From positions 2,418,001 through 2,482,000 of the forward strand of contig NC_049566.1 of the NCBI RefSeq assembly GCF_013368755.1: a stretch of 64,000 bases of DNA, written 5' to 3'. Below are positions 21,718-31,870 of this stretch, piece by piece. This DNA comes from Talaromyces rugulosus. Its lineage: Eukaryota > Ascomycota > Eurotiomycetes > Eurotiales > Trichocomaceae. The translations under genes and the position numbers were made by a program. The notes below the pieces were generated by a model, which was given only the letters and a program-made list of their open reading frames with translations, did not search any database and was not told the origin of the DNA. Position 1 is the stretch's first letter, and every line of letters begins with the position of its first letter.

Positions 21718-22739
21718 ATGGCTCAGGCAGTCACCCAAACCGACCTGAAGGGCGCCTTGCCCCTGGTGGCCCGCGGCAAAGTGCGCGATCTGTACGAGAT
21801 TGACGAGCAAACGCTGCTCTTCGTTGCGACTGATCGCATCTCCGCCTACGACGTGATCATGGAGAATGTACTTGACTGGAAATCCCCAGCACTTGTGTTT
21901 ATACAGAAAACTAATTTTTTTTTTTTTCCTCTACAGGGCATCCCAGACAAGGGCAAACTCCTCACGCTCTGCACAAAAACCTGGTTCGGCATCCTCCAAG
22001 GCGCACTCCCAAATCTCCGCACACATTTCATCACGCTGGATCTCCCCGCGCAAATCCCCGAGTCCCAGCGCGCTCTTTTACAGGATCGCAGCATGCAGGT
22101 GCGCAAGTACAAGATCTTCCCACTCGAGGCGATTGTGCGTGGATACATTACGGGCTCGGCCTGGGCCGAATACAAACGGTCTGGCACGGTGCACGGCATC
22201 AAGGTTGCGCCCAATCTGCAGGAGAGCCAGGCCTTTCCCGATGGACCGATATACACGCCGAGTACAAAGGCTGAGCAGGGCGAGCATGACGAGAACATTC
22301 ATCCTGACCAAGGTATTTCCCTTCTTTCCAAGTAGTCAGTATATTCGTGCTGACTGAAAAAGCCGCCAAAATCGTCGGCAAACACTACGCCGACCGCATC
22401 GCCAAACTCGCCATATCCCTCTACGAAGCCGCACACGCATACGCCTACGAGCGCGGCCTCATCATCGCCGACACAAAATTCGAGTTTGGTCTGGACGAGG
22501 CCACCGACGAGATTGTGCTTGTCGACGAAGTGCTCACCCCGGACTCGTCACGTTTCTGGCTAAAGGAAAAATACGTTTTGGGCCAGGGCCAGGACAGCTT
22601 TGATAAGCAGTATCTGCGCGATTGGCTCACGAGGAGCGGACTCAAGGGGAAACCTGGGGTCAGGATGGACGACGAAGTGGCGCAGAAGACGGCCGAGAAG
22701 TATAGGGAGGCGTGGCAGATGATTACGGGGGGTGTCTAA
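21718..22739 (+). CDS. ADE1: Phosphoribosylaminoimidazole-succinocarboxamide (SAICAR) synthetase
   Basis: Exons 21718-21867, 21937-22312 and 22363-22739 give 300 aa, the usual fungal length. The enzyme joins CAIR and aspartate with ATP to form SAICAR in cytosolic de novo purine synthesis. Signature blocks are clear: ARGKVRDLYEID near residue 18, LLFVATDRISAYDVIM at 33-48, RGYITGSAWAEYKRSGTVHG, and DTKFEFGLDEATDEIVLVDE with LTPDSSRFW. Intron 1 falls directly after IMEN, before GIPDKGK; it ends with a long poly(T) tract and CTACAG. The divergent partner is APC5. Confidence 0.97.
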
Positions 22740-23030
22740 TTTTGTTTCCTCTTCTTCTTCTTTTTTCTGTTTTTTTCTTGGTTCTTAACGGTTGGGATGT
22801 ATTATGATATGATATGAATAGGTAGTATTCTATTGCTGTGGTGACTTGTGACTGACTGACTGGTGTAATGATAATACATATTGATAATAAATACATGGTG
22901 AATTTCTCACTCGGTTTTTATACAAGCTGAAGAATTTCGTGTATAGTGTAAAAAAGAAAAGAAGATAAAAAAAACAGCAAACCTCTAATCCTGATTTTTT
23001 TTTGGGGGGGGGGGGCTTCTATGGTTGGTT

Positions 23031-24516
23031 TTACTTGCGCCTCTTCATCGTCTTCTCGCACATCTCAATCAAGCCATTCTTGGCTTCGCTGTCGGGGAAA
23101 ATCTGGATCGCAGAGACAGCCTTGTCTGCGTATTCTTGCGCCAGCAGGCGCGTCTGCTCGACGCCGTCGCTCTGGTGGACGATTTGGCGGGCCTGTTTGT
23201 ATTTTATATTAGCAAAAAAAAAATTAACCTCGAAAAGGAATGGCAAAAAAAAATACCCTCTCGACATCCCCCTCCTGGCCAAACTTCCTCCCCACCAGCG
23301 CGCCCAACTCAGGATTGTGCTTCCATGCAAACAGCAACGGTGCAGTAGCCAGCCCCAGCTCTAGATCTGCGCCCGCAGGCTTGCCAAACTGCGTCGAACT
23401 GACCGTGTAATCCAGCATATCATCCACAAGCTGAAACGCCAGTCCCAAGTTCCGGCCATACGAATACGCAGCTTCCACCGTCTCGGGCGTGTTATTATGG
23501 CCCAGCAGGGCAGCCGCGCGGCACGACTTGCTGATCAGGCTGGCGGTTTTCAGATACGTCTTTTGCAGGTAGTAAGTAATCGTCTCGTCTGTAAAGACCG
23601 GGTACGACTCGTCCGAAGCCGTGTTTTTCAGCTGCATAAACTCGCCCTCGACAAGGTTTGCAATGACGGTAGCCAGCAACTCAATAACTTCGGGGTTCCG
23701 CAGACGCGCGAGAGCCACAGAGGCCCGACCAAGCAGGAAATCGCCAGCCAAGACAGCCATTTTGTTGCCAAACTGTGTGTTTGCCGAGCTCGACGAGCGC
23801 CGCGTCACCGCGTTGTCGATGACATCGTCGTGCAACAGCGACGCGGTGTGGATCAGCTCTGTGATTTCGGCGAGTCGGCGCTGAGCGGGCAGGATATTGG
23901 GGTCTTCGCCAAACACGCCTTCGAGCTCCGCGGCGGGCGCTGTCAAGGGACTGGTATCTGGGTTTGCATCGGCGAGAACGAGGGGCGAGCTAATCGGCTG
24001 ACTGATATTATAAGGTTGTGATGATGATGACGATGATGACGATGAGGAGGTCGAGTTGGAAGAATTATTATGATTGCTGCTGTGGTTGCTGTTGTTGCAT
24101 GCCGCAGTCGCCTGAGACATCAACAACACCAGCAACGGCCGCACATGTTTCCCTTCACTCCAGGTATAGTACTTTGCAACCTTGTCCAGCATCGGATGGC
24201 CCGAGCCCAATAAGTTGCGTATATTTTTGCTCAGAAACTTGAGCTCCTTGCCCACGATGCGCAGCGGATCGACCGAGACGCCCGGCGGAGCTTTTGGGAA
24301 GCCCTTGGTGAACAGGTTCTGCGCGGCCGACACGGCGGCGCCAATGGGCGAGACATTTCGTCGGCGGGTCGGATGGTATTTTCGGCTCTGAAGAAGAGTG
24401 CTAGTGACTGTGTACAGGGCGTTGTTCTGCAGGCATTGAGGGCATATCGTTGTCGTCGAGGCTGCAGGTCGACTGGAGAGCAGCAGCTGGGAGGTGCGGA
24501 CTGTCCGAGCTCCCAT
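23031..24516 (-). CDS. COQ1: Mitochondrial polyprenyl diphosphate synthase (ubiquinone side chain)
   Basis: Exons 24516-23257 and 23192-23031 give 473 aa; the 64-bp intron is AT-rich. The enzyme builds the long isoprenoid tail of coenzyme Q in the mitochondrial matrix. Both aspartate-rich motifs are present: LLHDDVIDN near residue 225 and QLVDDMLDYT near 362, plus GKHVRPLLVLL and GDFLLGRASVAL. The N-terminus (MGARTVRTSQLLLSSRPA) resembles a mitochondrial presequence. A low-complexity Asn/Ser run at about residues 135-165 interrupts the N-terminal domain. The frame extends 17 codons upstream to a Phe-rich stretch, but the ATG at 24516 fits the presequence better. Tail length (C50 in most Pezizomycotina) cannot be read from the sequence. 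Confidence 0.95.
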
Positions 24517-24947
24517 ACTTGTGCATTCAATGATAACAATTAGAAGAAAGAAAAGAAAAAAAAACAAAGTCTAATAGTAAAACATTGAACAATTGAAGAG
24601 ATGAAAAGCTTGAAAAGATGGGAGATCTAGAAGGGTGAAGAGGTGAAGTGACGGAGCCGACTTTTTACGAGTTTTGGCCAACCCGGCCCGGCTTCAGCTT
24701 TTGTTAGCGGTTTCTGCCACGACCCACTCGACTACTTGCACGTCATCACCACAAAATAATATACGGCTGGCAATGATAAGAATATGAAATAGAATAGAAT
24801 GGAAATAGAATACGACGCGTGAATAGTGCACTCTATCCTGCGCGATAAAATGATTGCAAAACTAGAATAGAAACACAGTAGGAAATCCGCAGTATACATG
24901 TTAAGTCGGCGTGCAACAGTCACCCAGACCATCGCTCTATCCATCCC
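24517..24947. other. Intergenic between COQ1 and RPN3
   Basis: 431 bp containing the COQ1 promoter and the RPN3 terminator region. It is A/T-rich with purine runs near 24540-24570; no gene is seen. Confidence 0.6.
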
Positions 24948-27026
24948 CTAAATGCCATCAAAATCACCACCGGCATCGTCTTCGTCCATGTCGCCGTCTT
25001 GGATCTCCTTGGCAAGCTCGCGCTCACGCTCCCGCGCTTCCTGCGCATTCTTCAGCTCCAGCCGGTGTTGGTTCATCGGGAAACGCATAGCCTGACAGTA
25101 TTAGCTTGAGAAATTTATGAACCTAGATAAAAAGGAAATACCTTGACGCTTTCGTCGTGAAGACTCAAGCAAGCCTGGATACGCGCGTGGAATGCCTCGC
25201 CCGGTTCGCTGGTCAAGTAAATGTCGCCCGCCTCCTTGCTCTTCATGTACCCCTTCTCGTGGTCGAGAGTAGCATCAATCACACCATCGCGAATAGCCTT
25301 GGCAACTATATACTCGGCAGACTCCTCGCTGTGAAGGCCAAGACGAAGGCAGATATCACGCAGCGATATCCTCGAGTACGCGATGGACATGACACGGATA
25401 CCCGTCTTGATGACGTTCTGTCGCAAGCGCAAGATCAAAGTGTAGGTTCCGTCCTTTCGGAAGGTAGCTCCATGCACGTTGACAATGTTCAAGAACCCAT
25501 CCAGATCTCCAGTGCTGACAGCACGCACCAAGAGGAAGTACGGGTGCAGGGCCTTTTCCAAGGATGGCTGACGGAAGACGGAGCGGTCAGGGATATCGCC
25601 CATCAGCAAATCCACAATCACGAGAAGCTTCATAGACACTTGGTAGAAACCACCAGCGCTGTGGCTTGTTGGCGACTTGCGGGTGGCTCCAGTCAAATGC
25701 TCGTGAGCTTCACTGTAGCGCAGCTGGATAGCACGGATACGACCGAGGTAATACAAGTATCGGGCAATCTGGTTGTTGGACGCAGCAGCTGGAAACTCGT
25801 TGTGCGCAATCAAAAGATCGGCCTGGGAGATGTGGGAAGTGGACAGGTAGTTGCGCAGCAAGAGCGTGATCACGGTAGCCTGGGTATCGACGTCCTTGCG
25901 CAGGACAGCGGTACGAAGAGCCGCGAGAAGAGGTTTGCGAATCGAGATAACCGCAGCCGCCGGAGACGGAGGCAGCGGAGCGATTTGCTCGTAGAAAAGC
26001 GAGTAGTAAAAGTACACACGCGCAGTCAGCGAGTCCAGAGTTCGGCGGTTCAAAGTTCGCAATCGCTCCACCAGCTTGGCCGAAAAATCAGCACCACCCT
26101 GCACATCCTTTTGGTCGTAGAAGACGATTTGGACAAGAATCGACAGGTAGGTATCGACTTCGGGCAGAATCTCACGAGCGGCAGACTTTGATTTATCCGA
26201 GTCGACGTCCATGCCGGAAGCGGCGGCATCAAAGGCTCCGGTCTTACCAAGGGCTTCGAGCAAGAAAGTGGCAGTCTGGCTGGAGCTCGGGTAGGTGTCG
26301 ACAATGACTTCGGCGAGCAGATCTGGCGAAATCTGCTTTCGCATAGAGGATATCGAACGAAGTACGCGGAGGGTGAAGCGGGGGTCAAAGTGTGTGACAG
26401 CACGCTCCAGGAGGCCAAAGTTGGCTTTGATATCTAGAGAGACAGAATGGCAGTATGGTTAATGACAAGAAGCCGACAAAGGTGGACAAGAAGTTGATTT
26501 TAAACTCACCTTGGATGGCCTTTTCCCTGGGGTCGACCTCGATCTCTTTGGCGGCCGAGTCCTTGTCGTCGGCGCCTTCCATGGCAACATCATCCTCATC
26601 GTTCTTCTTGCTATCCGCGGCGGATAATCTAGAAGCCTTTGATGGGGGCACTACAACAGTCATCTCGTCACCATCGTGTTCCCAGCTGGTTTGGATGGAC
26701 GATGTAGGCCCACCTGCCGTAGTATCCTCTTCCATCTCTACGTCTTCGACGCCGTTCTCAGCCGGGTCTGTTCCATTTCGCTGCGGCTGGTCGCCACTCA
26801 TATTGTTGTTGTTTGTGTTTGTGTTGTTGGAGCCGCTGGCGCCCTTTGCAGTGGCTGCTGCTGCTGCTTTCTTGGCCGGGGCCGGTTTGGCCTTGTTCGC
26901 GGCCGACCGGGTTGTTGGGGCAGCCTTATCTTTGGAATTGGAGTTGGAGCGAGCTTTGTCGCCGTTGGCGGATGATGAAGTATCACCTTTGCTGTTTGAC
27001 CTGAGCGAGCGCCTTTCCACTGGCAT
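24948..27026 (-). CDS. RPN3: 26S proteasome regulatory subunit Rpn3
   Basis: Exons 27026-26510, 26433-25142 and 25091-24948 give 650 aa. Rpn3 (PSMD3) is a PCI subunit of the 19S lid and supports lid assembly around Rpn11. The last ~200 residues hold the PCI winged-helix region (YFLLVRAVSTGDLDGFLNIV, RISLRDICLRLGL, IVAKAIRDGVIDATLDHEKG), followed by the conserved basic/acidic tail (MRFPMNQHRLELKNAQEAR ... DEDDAGGDFDG). The N-terminal ~170 residues are a low-complexity Ala/Lys/Asn/Ser extension, making the protein longer than the ~520-aa yeast form. Splice junctions (77 and 50 bp introns) keep frame. The upstream neighbour SPC34 is divergent. Confidence 0.95.
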
Positions 27027-27789
27027 CTTCCTGATGTTCTGATTCTGGGTGTCTTTCTGAGGGAGCGAAGCTTGACGAACCGGATGGCAAGTTGAAGGGG
27101 ATGGCGAGGCTCGGGGAGAGCAACAAGCACACGAGGAAGATAGGAAAAAAGGTAAGGTTAGACAAAAGGAAGCTTATCACAGAAAAGATGTTAGAAGCAA
27201 GAGAGGGGACAAGGAAAGGGCCGAGGGGGGAAGAAGGACTCGATGGAGGTGTGATGGGGGAGAGTGAGTGTGATGTCAGGCAGAAGGTGGTGATGAAGCA
27301 GGACCGGCGAAGGAAGGACAGAGAGCAGCAGCAACCAGCAACGCAGGTTGCCGAGGGTTGCGGCCAATCAAAGGGCGTCGCCAGCACGCGACGACCCGCT
27401 TTGTGCCGAATGCGGTTTAGTGGGTTCCGAGCACGGCGGCGAGTTAGGTAAGCAGGGCTTGGCGGGTTTTTGGCTTCTTGATAACGCGGTCACACGAGAC
27501 GCCAGCTGACGAGAGAGGAACTAGCGAGAATGGGGGAGGGCGGCGGCGAGAAAAAGGAAATCTTGCCGGTCAGGGTCGGGTTTTAAATTTTGGCTGTTGT
27601 GTCGTTGTTGGGCGAGCGCTGCGTTGGCCGTGCAGCAGTTGAGCTGTCAGCCTGTGGCTGCCTGAGGCATCCAGCGGCTATTAGTTAGTCGTACGTCACC
27701 CGGCTGCCTTGGCGCGTCAACTGGTGTTTGTTTGCTAGTTACAGTTACATGTATCTCTGAAAGATAGTTGATACATCACTTGATACACA
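27027..27789. promoter_or_regulatory. Divergent RPN3/SPC34 intergenic region
   Basis: 763 bp between the start codons, with a purine-rich run near 27130-27250 (long leader of RPN3 on the opposite strand). I looked for a proteasome-control (Rpn4-like) element and none stands out. No gene is seen; frames here are short and shadow-like. Confidence 0.45.
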
Positions 27790-28654
27790 ATGGCGCTCCT
27801 GGACAGCCATCTCGAGCAGATTGCGCTTTCTGCAGGCGCCATCTCCGAGCTCTCGTGAGCCCTACCTCTTTTCTACACTTGACTGAATAACTGACTCAAT
27901 AACCCCCCGCAGCTTCCCCCCGCCGAAACGCTTCACCAATGCCCTACTAAACACTCCAGACATCACCACCCTGATCAGAGACACCGAAGCCCACGAGCGC
28001 GCCCTGTTCACGCTCGACCAGTCCGCCGCCAAGGCATCGCAGCGCCGGGCCACGCGCCGCGGCACTGTGTTTCCCGCAGAGGCTGCGCAGACAGAATCCA
28101 TGGCGAGTCGCATCTATGCAGCCAGGAACTCGCGGAACCAGTCAGCCGTGGCGCGTGTTCTGGGCACCGACATGATGGAGGAGATTAAGCGCTCAACAGG
28201 CTCGTCGACGCGGGCAGCGCGGGGGGAGATAAATATTGAGGTTTTGCTGAAAGGCGCGGAGATACTGTGCAATGTTTAGTGAGTACCTTTTTTTTTTTTT
28301 TTTTCGGGAGAAAAAGGCTGGGTCTAATAAGATATTAACAGCCCCGTCTCCGGCGCCGCCGAAAAGATTTCCAATCTGCGCTACCGATACGCCCAAGTCA
28401 CCGATTCATTAGCACAGCTGGACACCCGGGTCGCCCAGAACACAGCAGAGTTGGAACGCATCAACCAGGCCTACGACAAAGACAACGACTTTGATTTGGC
28501 TGAACATCAGCCACAGCAGAACCCAGATACGCATGTCACCGACGAGGACATTGAGCGCGAGCTGGAGGAGATTCGCGAGTTGGAGAGACGGAAACGGACA
28601 CTCGAGGCGCGCATGACGGGGATTGACCGGGATATCGGGGGGTTGATGAGGTGA
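27790..28654 (+). CDS. SPC34: DASH/Dam1 complex subunit Spc34
   Basis: Exons 27790-27854, 27913-28278 and 28342-28654 give 247 aa. Spc34 belongs to the ten-protein DASH ring that couples kinetochores to spindle microtubules and is fungus-specific. The N-terminus MALLDSHLEQIALSAGAISE leads to FPPPKRFTNALLNTPDITTL, the family's typical opening. A central basic segment (KASQRRATRRGTVFP) is followed by GEINIEVLLKGAEIL and a long C-terminal coiled coil (residues ~170-247, ERELEEIRELERRKRTLEA). Both introns have CTNAC-like branch sites. Exons 1 and 3 are joined by phase-2 introns. Confidence 0.9.
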
Positions 28655-29460
28655 ATACACAGCTATGAGAGAAGTTGAATTTATAAGAATTCTCCATTTC
28701 GAGCTGGGCCGAATGACTACAGTCAGGGGATAGCTATACTCTACTCTGCGCTTTACTCTCTGCGCTTTGTCCGGGCGATAAGCTACACTGTCAGAGCTTG
28801 ACAGGTGCTTCACAAGTGCTTGACAAGTACTGACCTTGCCGACCAAACAGAGGAAGTATAATCACAGGATCCCAGCAGGTACATATGTATATAGTCCTAG
28901 AGACAGTACCAGACAGCAGACACGCTCCGGACACCCAGTCTAGCCAGCTCATTCGAAGTATACGTGTAATACAATACAAATACAGTAATGAACACCGTCT
29001 TCAATTAATATTTTCTAAATTTCCAAAAAATGTTTAATGAAATCATTGAAAACCCATGTTTCGCCTCTGTATTACTTGTCGTTGTCTGGTAGTTAACTTA
29101 ATGGTAATGGTAATGGTACTGGAATGCCAAGCCTCAGCACAGACGGGAAAAGCGTGAGGCTCGGCTCCGCACCCGCGAATGCTGCAACATTGAACCAACG
29201 TCGAGCCACCACGCATCGAGCATCATTTATACAACAAACCAGCACACTTTCCTTCTTGCGAGGTATTGGTAGCTGCTACTACCAGGGAAACTTTATATAT
29301 ATATCTATCTATATATAGATATTCAAATTTTCTTTTTCTTTTTGCCTCTGCGCAGACCACTGAGCAGCCACCCCCCGTCTTGTCGCAAACCACGAAAAAA
29401 AAAAGAAACGAAAAAAGAAACGAAAAAGAAGAGCAGAGACAAACGAGAAAAAAAAAAGTC
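28655..29460. other. SPC34-TAF12 intergenic and TAF12 leader
   Basis: 806 bp. The last ~200 bp (29266-29460) is open in the TAF12 frame but of odd composition (TATATATC repeats near 29296, then A/G-rich), so it is read as 5' UTR. No other gene is seen. Confidence 0.5.
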
Positions 29461-30809
29461 ATGGAGGGCCAGGCAGGTCAGGCGCCAACCGGCCAGCCCC
29501 AGCAACAGCAGCAACAGCACCAAGTTCCACCTCAGCAACAGCCCTCGCTCATCCGCACCGACCAGGTAGCCAAGCTGCCGCATCTGAGCGAAGCCCAGAA
29601 AGTTCAACAAACACAATATGTGCGTGGACTGTGGGAGGTGTTGGGCTCGAGGGAACCGACGAGCGACGATTATCGGAGTGCGCAGTTGAAGCTGGTGCAG
29701 GTGTCGCAGAGTCTGATGAAGGGAATGCAGATGTACAAGCAGCGGTTGCAGCAGCAGCAGCAACAACAGGCGCAGGCGCAGGCTCAGGCGCAGGCTCAAG
29801 CGCAGGCTCAAGCACAGGCACAAGCCCAAGCCCAAGCTCAAGCCCAGGCCCAGGCTCAGGCTGCTCAGGCTCAGGCTCAGGCCCAAGCTCAAGCCCAAGC
29901 CCAAGCTCAAAACGCATCAACTCAGAACCAAGGACAGCAGCAGCAGCAACCACAACAACCACAACAACAGCAGGCACAACAGGCACAGCAGGCACAACAA
30001 CGGGCTCAGGCAACCAATAATCCAACCGCGTTCAACCAGCTGCTCCCAGCCATCCAGAACAAAGTGAACAACACCCAGTTTCACCTCCCGCCCGCCGTGA
30101 ACCCCCAACAAGCCGCCAGCTGGCTCACCGAGGCCAAGCTGCGATATGGCATGGCGGTACAGAAGCAGGAAATGGGGCGACAGCGCAGCATGGAGGTGCG
30201 CCAACAGGTCCAGGCTCGCAACAACGGCACGAACCCGATCAACCAGGAGGAAATGCAAGAGTTCCGCAACCGCCAGGCGCAGGCGGAGAAGCTGTATCGC
30301 GAGGGTGGTGAATTCTTGAAGAAGTTCCAGGAGCAACAGGAACAGTTCAAGCGTGCTGCAGCTGGCGGTGCTGCTGCTGCTGCTACTGGAGCTCAGGGAG
30401 GAGCTGTTCCTGGGGCACAGCAGCAACAGCAACAACCACAGGCTCCAGGCCAGCAGCAACAAGGCCAACAAGGACAACAGGGACAGCAACAACAAACGGC
30501 GGCGGGCAGCGCGGGAGTCACGGGAGTTGGAGCCTCAACAGGGCAGGCGCAAACACCCGCCCCGCACACCGTCAACTCTGCCGTCAACGCAGCTCGCATC
30601 CAGGGACAGACTCAACAAGCTCAGGCTCAAGCCCAGACTCAGGCGCAACCACAGGCAGCTATGACTTCGGCCACGCAGATGGGCCAGGCGCAGACACCGA
30701 CCTTACCACAAGCTCCGACGCCCGGCACGCAGACCGCCACACCGGCCACGCAAGTGACCTTTAGCCAGGTCGCCGGTCAGCCTCAAGCGCAGACAGCACA
30801 AGGACAAGC

Positions 30810-30840
<31 letters not shown>

Positions 30841-31675
30841 CCTCCAGTCCAGCATACCGATGGCCAGGCGCCTGGTGCCCAGGGTCCACCGCGTCCATTG
30901 TCTCACGAAGCTGCCATCTCGCAGGCTGCAAAGTCCTACCAGGGCAACAAGCAGCAGCAACCACAACAGCAGCAGCAGGCAGGCACGCCTCAAGGTGCAA
31001 CAAACCCCAATGCCAATCCTCCAGGATACATGGCTAACCGATCAGTGGAAAACACAACACGCAACGTCAATATGGCCATTCCCAAGAACCTAAACATGCA
31101 GCCGCCCGAGCCAGTCGCCATGGGCACTCCGCGTCCGACGCTGTCAAGCGGTCCCAGCCACGGCGCCATGGGTGTGATGGGGCAGCCAGCAATTCAAAAA
31201 CACCCTGGCTATGTTCTCGAGGGCGAGGGGCAGCGCGTGCTGAGCAAGAAAATGCTGGACATTTTGGTTCGTCAGGTCACTGGAGGGGGGGAAGGTGAGG
31301 GTTTGACCCCGGATGCCGAGGAGGTACGTATCACTCACAATACAATCACCCATTCCCTATCACTCACAGTCAACGTTGAGCTACTTTCACCTTCGCATCA
31401 CAAACTAACAAGTCGTATAGTTCATCTTACAAATGGCCGACGACTTTGTCGACGACGTCATCACCGCAGCCTGCCGTCTGGCCAAACTGCGTCCATCCTC
31501 GACGCTCGAGATCCGCGACATCCAGCTTGTGCTCGAACGCAACTACAACATGCGCATCTCGGGCTTTTCAACAGACGACCTACGCACGGTTAAGAAGCCG
31601 CAGCCGGCGCAAGGGTGGACGCAGAAAATGTCTGCCGTGCAGGCGGCCAAAGTGACACAGGGCAAAGCTGAATGA
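29461..31675 (+). CDS. TAF12: TFIID/SAGA subunit Taf12, glutamine-rich
   Basis: Exons 29461-31323 and 31421-31675 (97-bp intron) give 705 aa. Taf12 is a histone-fold subunit (H2B-like, paired with Taf4 in TFIID or Ada1 in SAGA) acting in the nucleus. The histone fold spans the intron: [19 protein letters not shown], then [20 protein letters not shown] and [18 protein letters not shown] at residues ~595-680. Everything before is extremely Gln-rich, including a Gln-Ala dipeptide array (residues ~102-148) and further polyQ near residues 440-460. The start at [11 protein letters not shown] follows an A-rich leader (GAGAAAAAAAAAGTC); the upstream in-frame extension is low-quality sequence. Yeast Taf12 is also Gln-rich but lacks such a regular QA array as far as I recall. 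Confidence 0.93.
29758..29911 (+). repeat. CAR-GCN tandem array coding Gln-Ala repeats
   Basis: About 154 bp of hexanucleotide repeats (CAG/CAA then GCN) encoding more than twenty near-continuous Gln-Ala pairs inside TAF12. Third positions vary among units, so it is not a freshly expanded perfect microsatellite. Confidence 0.9.
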
Positions 31676-31870
31676 TTGTTTTTTTTTTCTGGCGTTTTGA
31701 TCAGTACAGTATGGTACACATGGGTAAACGGGCTAAACGGGGTGAGCATGGCGTTGGGGTTCAGATATGGTTTTGGCCAATATAATATTAACAATGAACA
31801 ATGAACATTGCTTTGGTATCTACACTTTATATATACATATCGTAAAACCGAGCTATAACTAGAACTAGAA

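Noticed and set aside
23497..24021. 174-codon plus-strand frame
   Set aside because: Antisense to COQ1 coding sequence.
24517..24567. 17-codon N-terminal extension of COQ1
   Set aside because: Phe/Leu-rich translation of a leader; the ATG at 24516 gives a better mitochondrial presequence.
25157..26191. 344-codon plus-strand frame
   Set aside because: Antisense shadow of RPN3; composition follows the complementary codons.
26455..27042. 195-codon plus-strand frame
   Set aside because: Antisense to the low-complexity N-terminus of RPN3.
29266..29460. N-terminal extension of TAF12
   Set aside because: In-frame but built of TATATC and purine runs; it needs a non-ATG start, and the A-rich leader before 29461 looks like a normal start context.
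29323..29910. Leu/Ser/Gly-rich minus-strand frame
   Set aside because: Mirror of the TAF12 CAG/GCN repeats; repeat arrays stay open in all frames.
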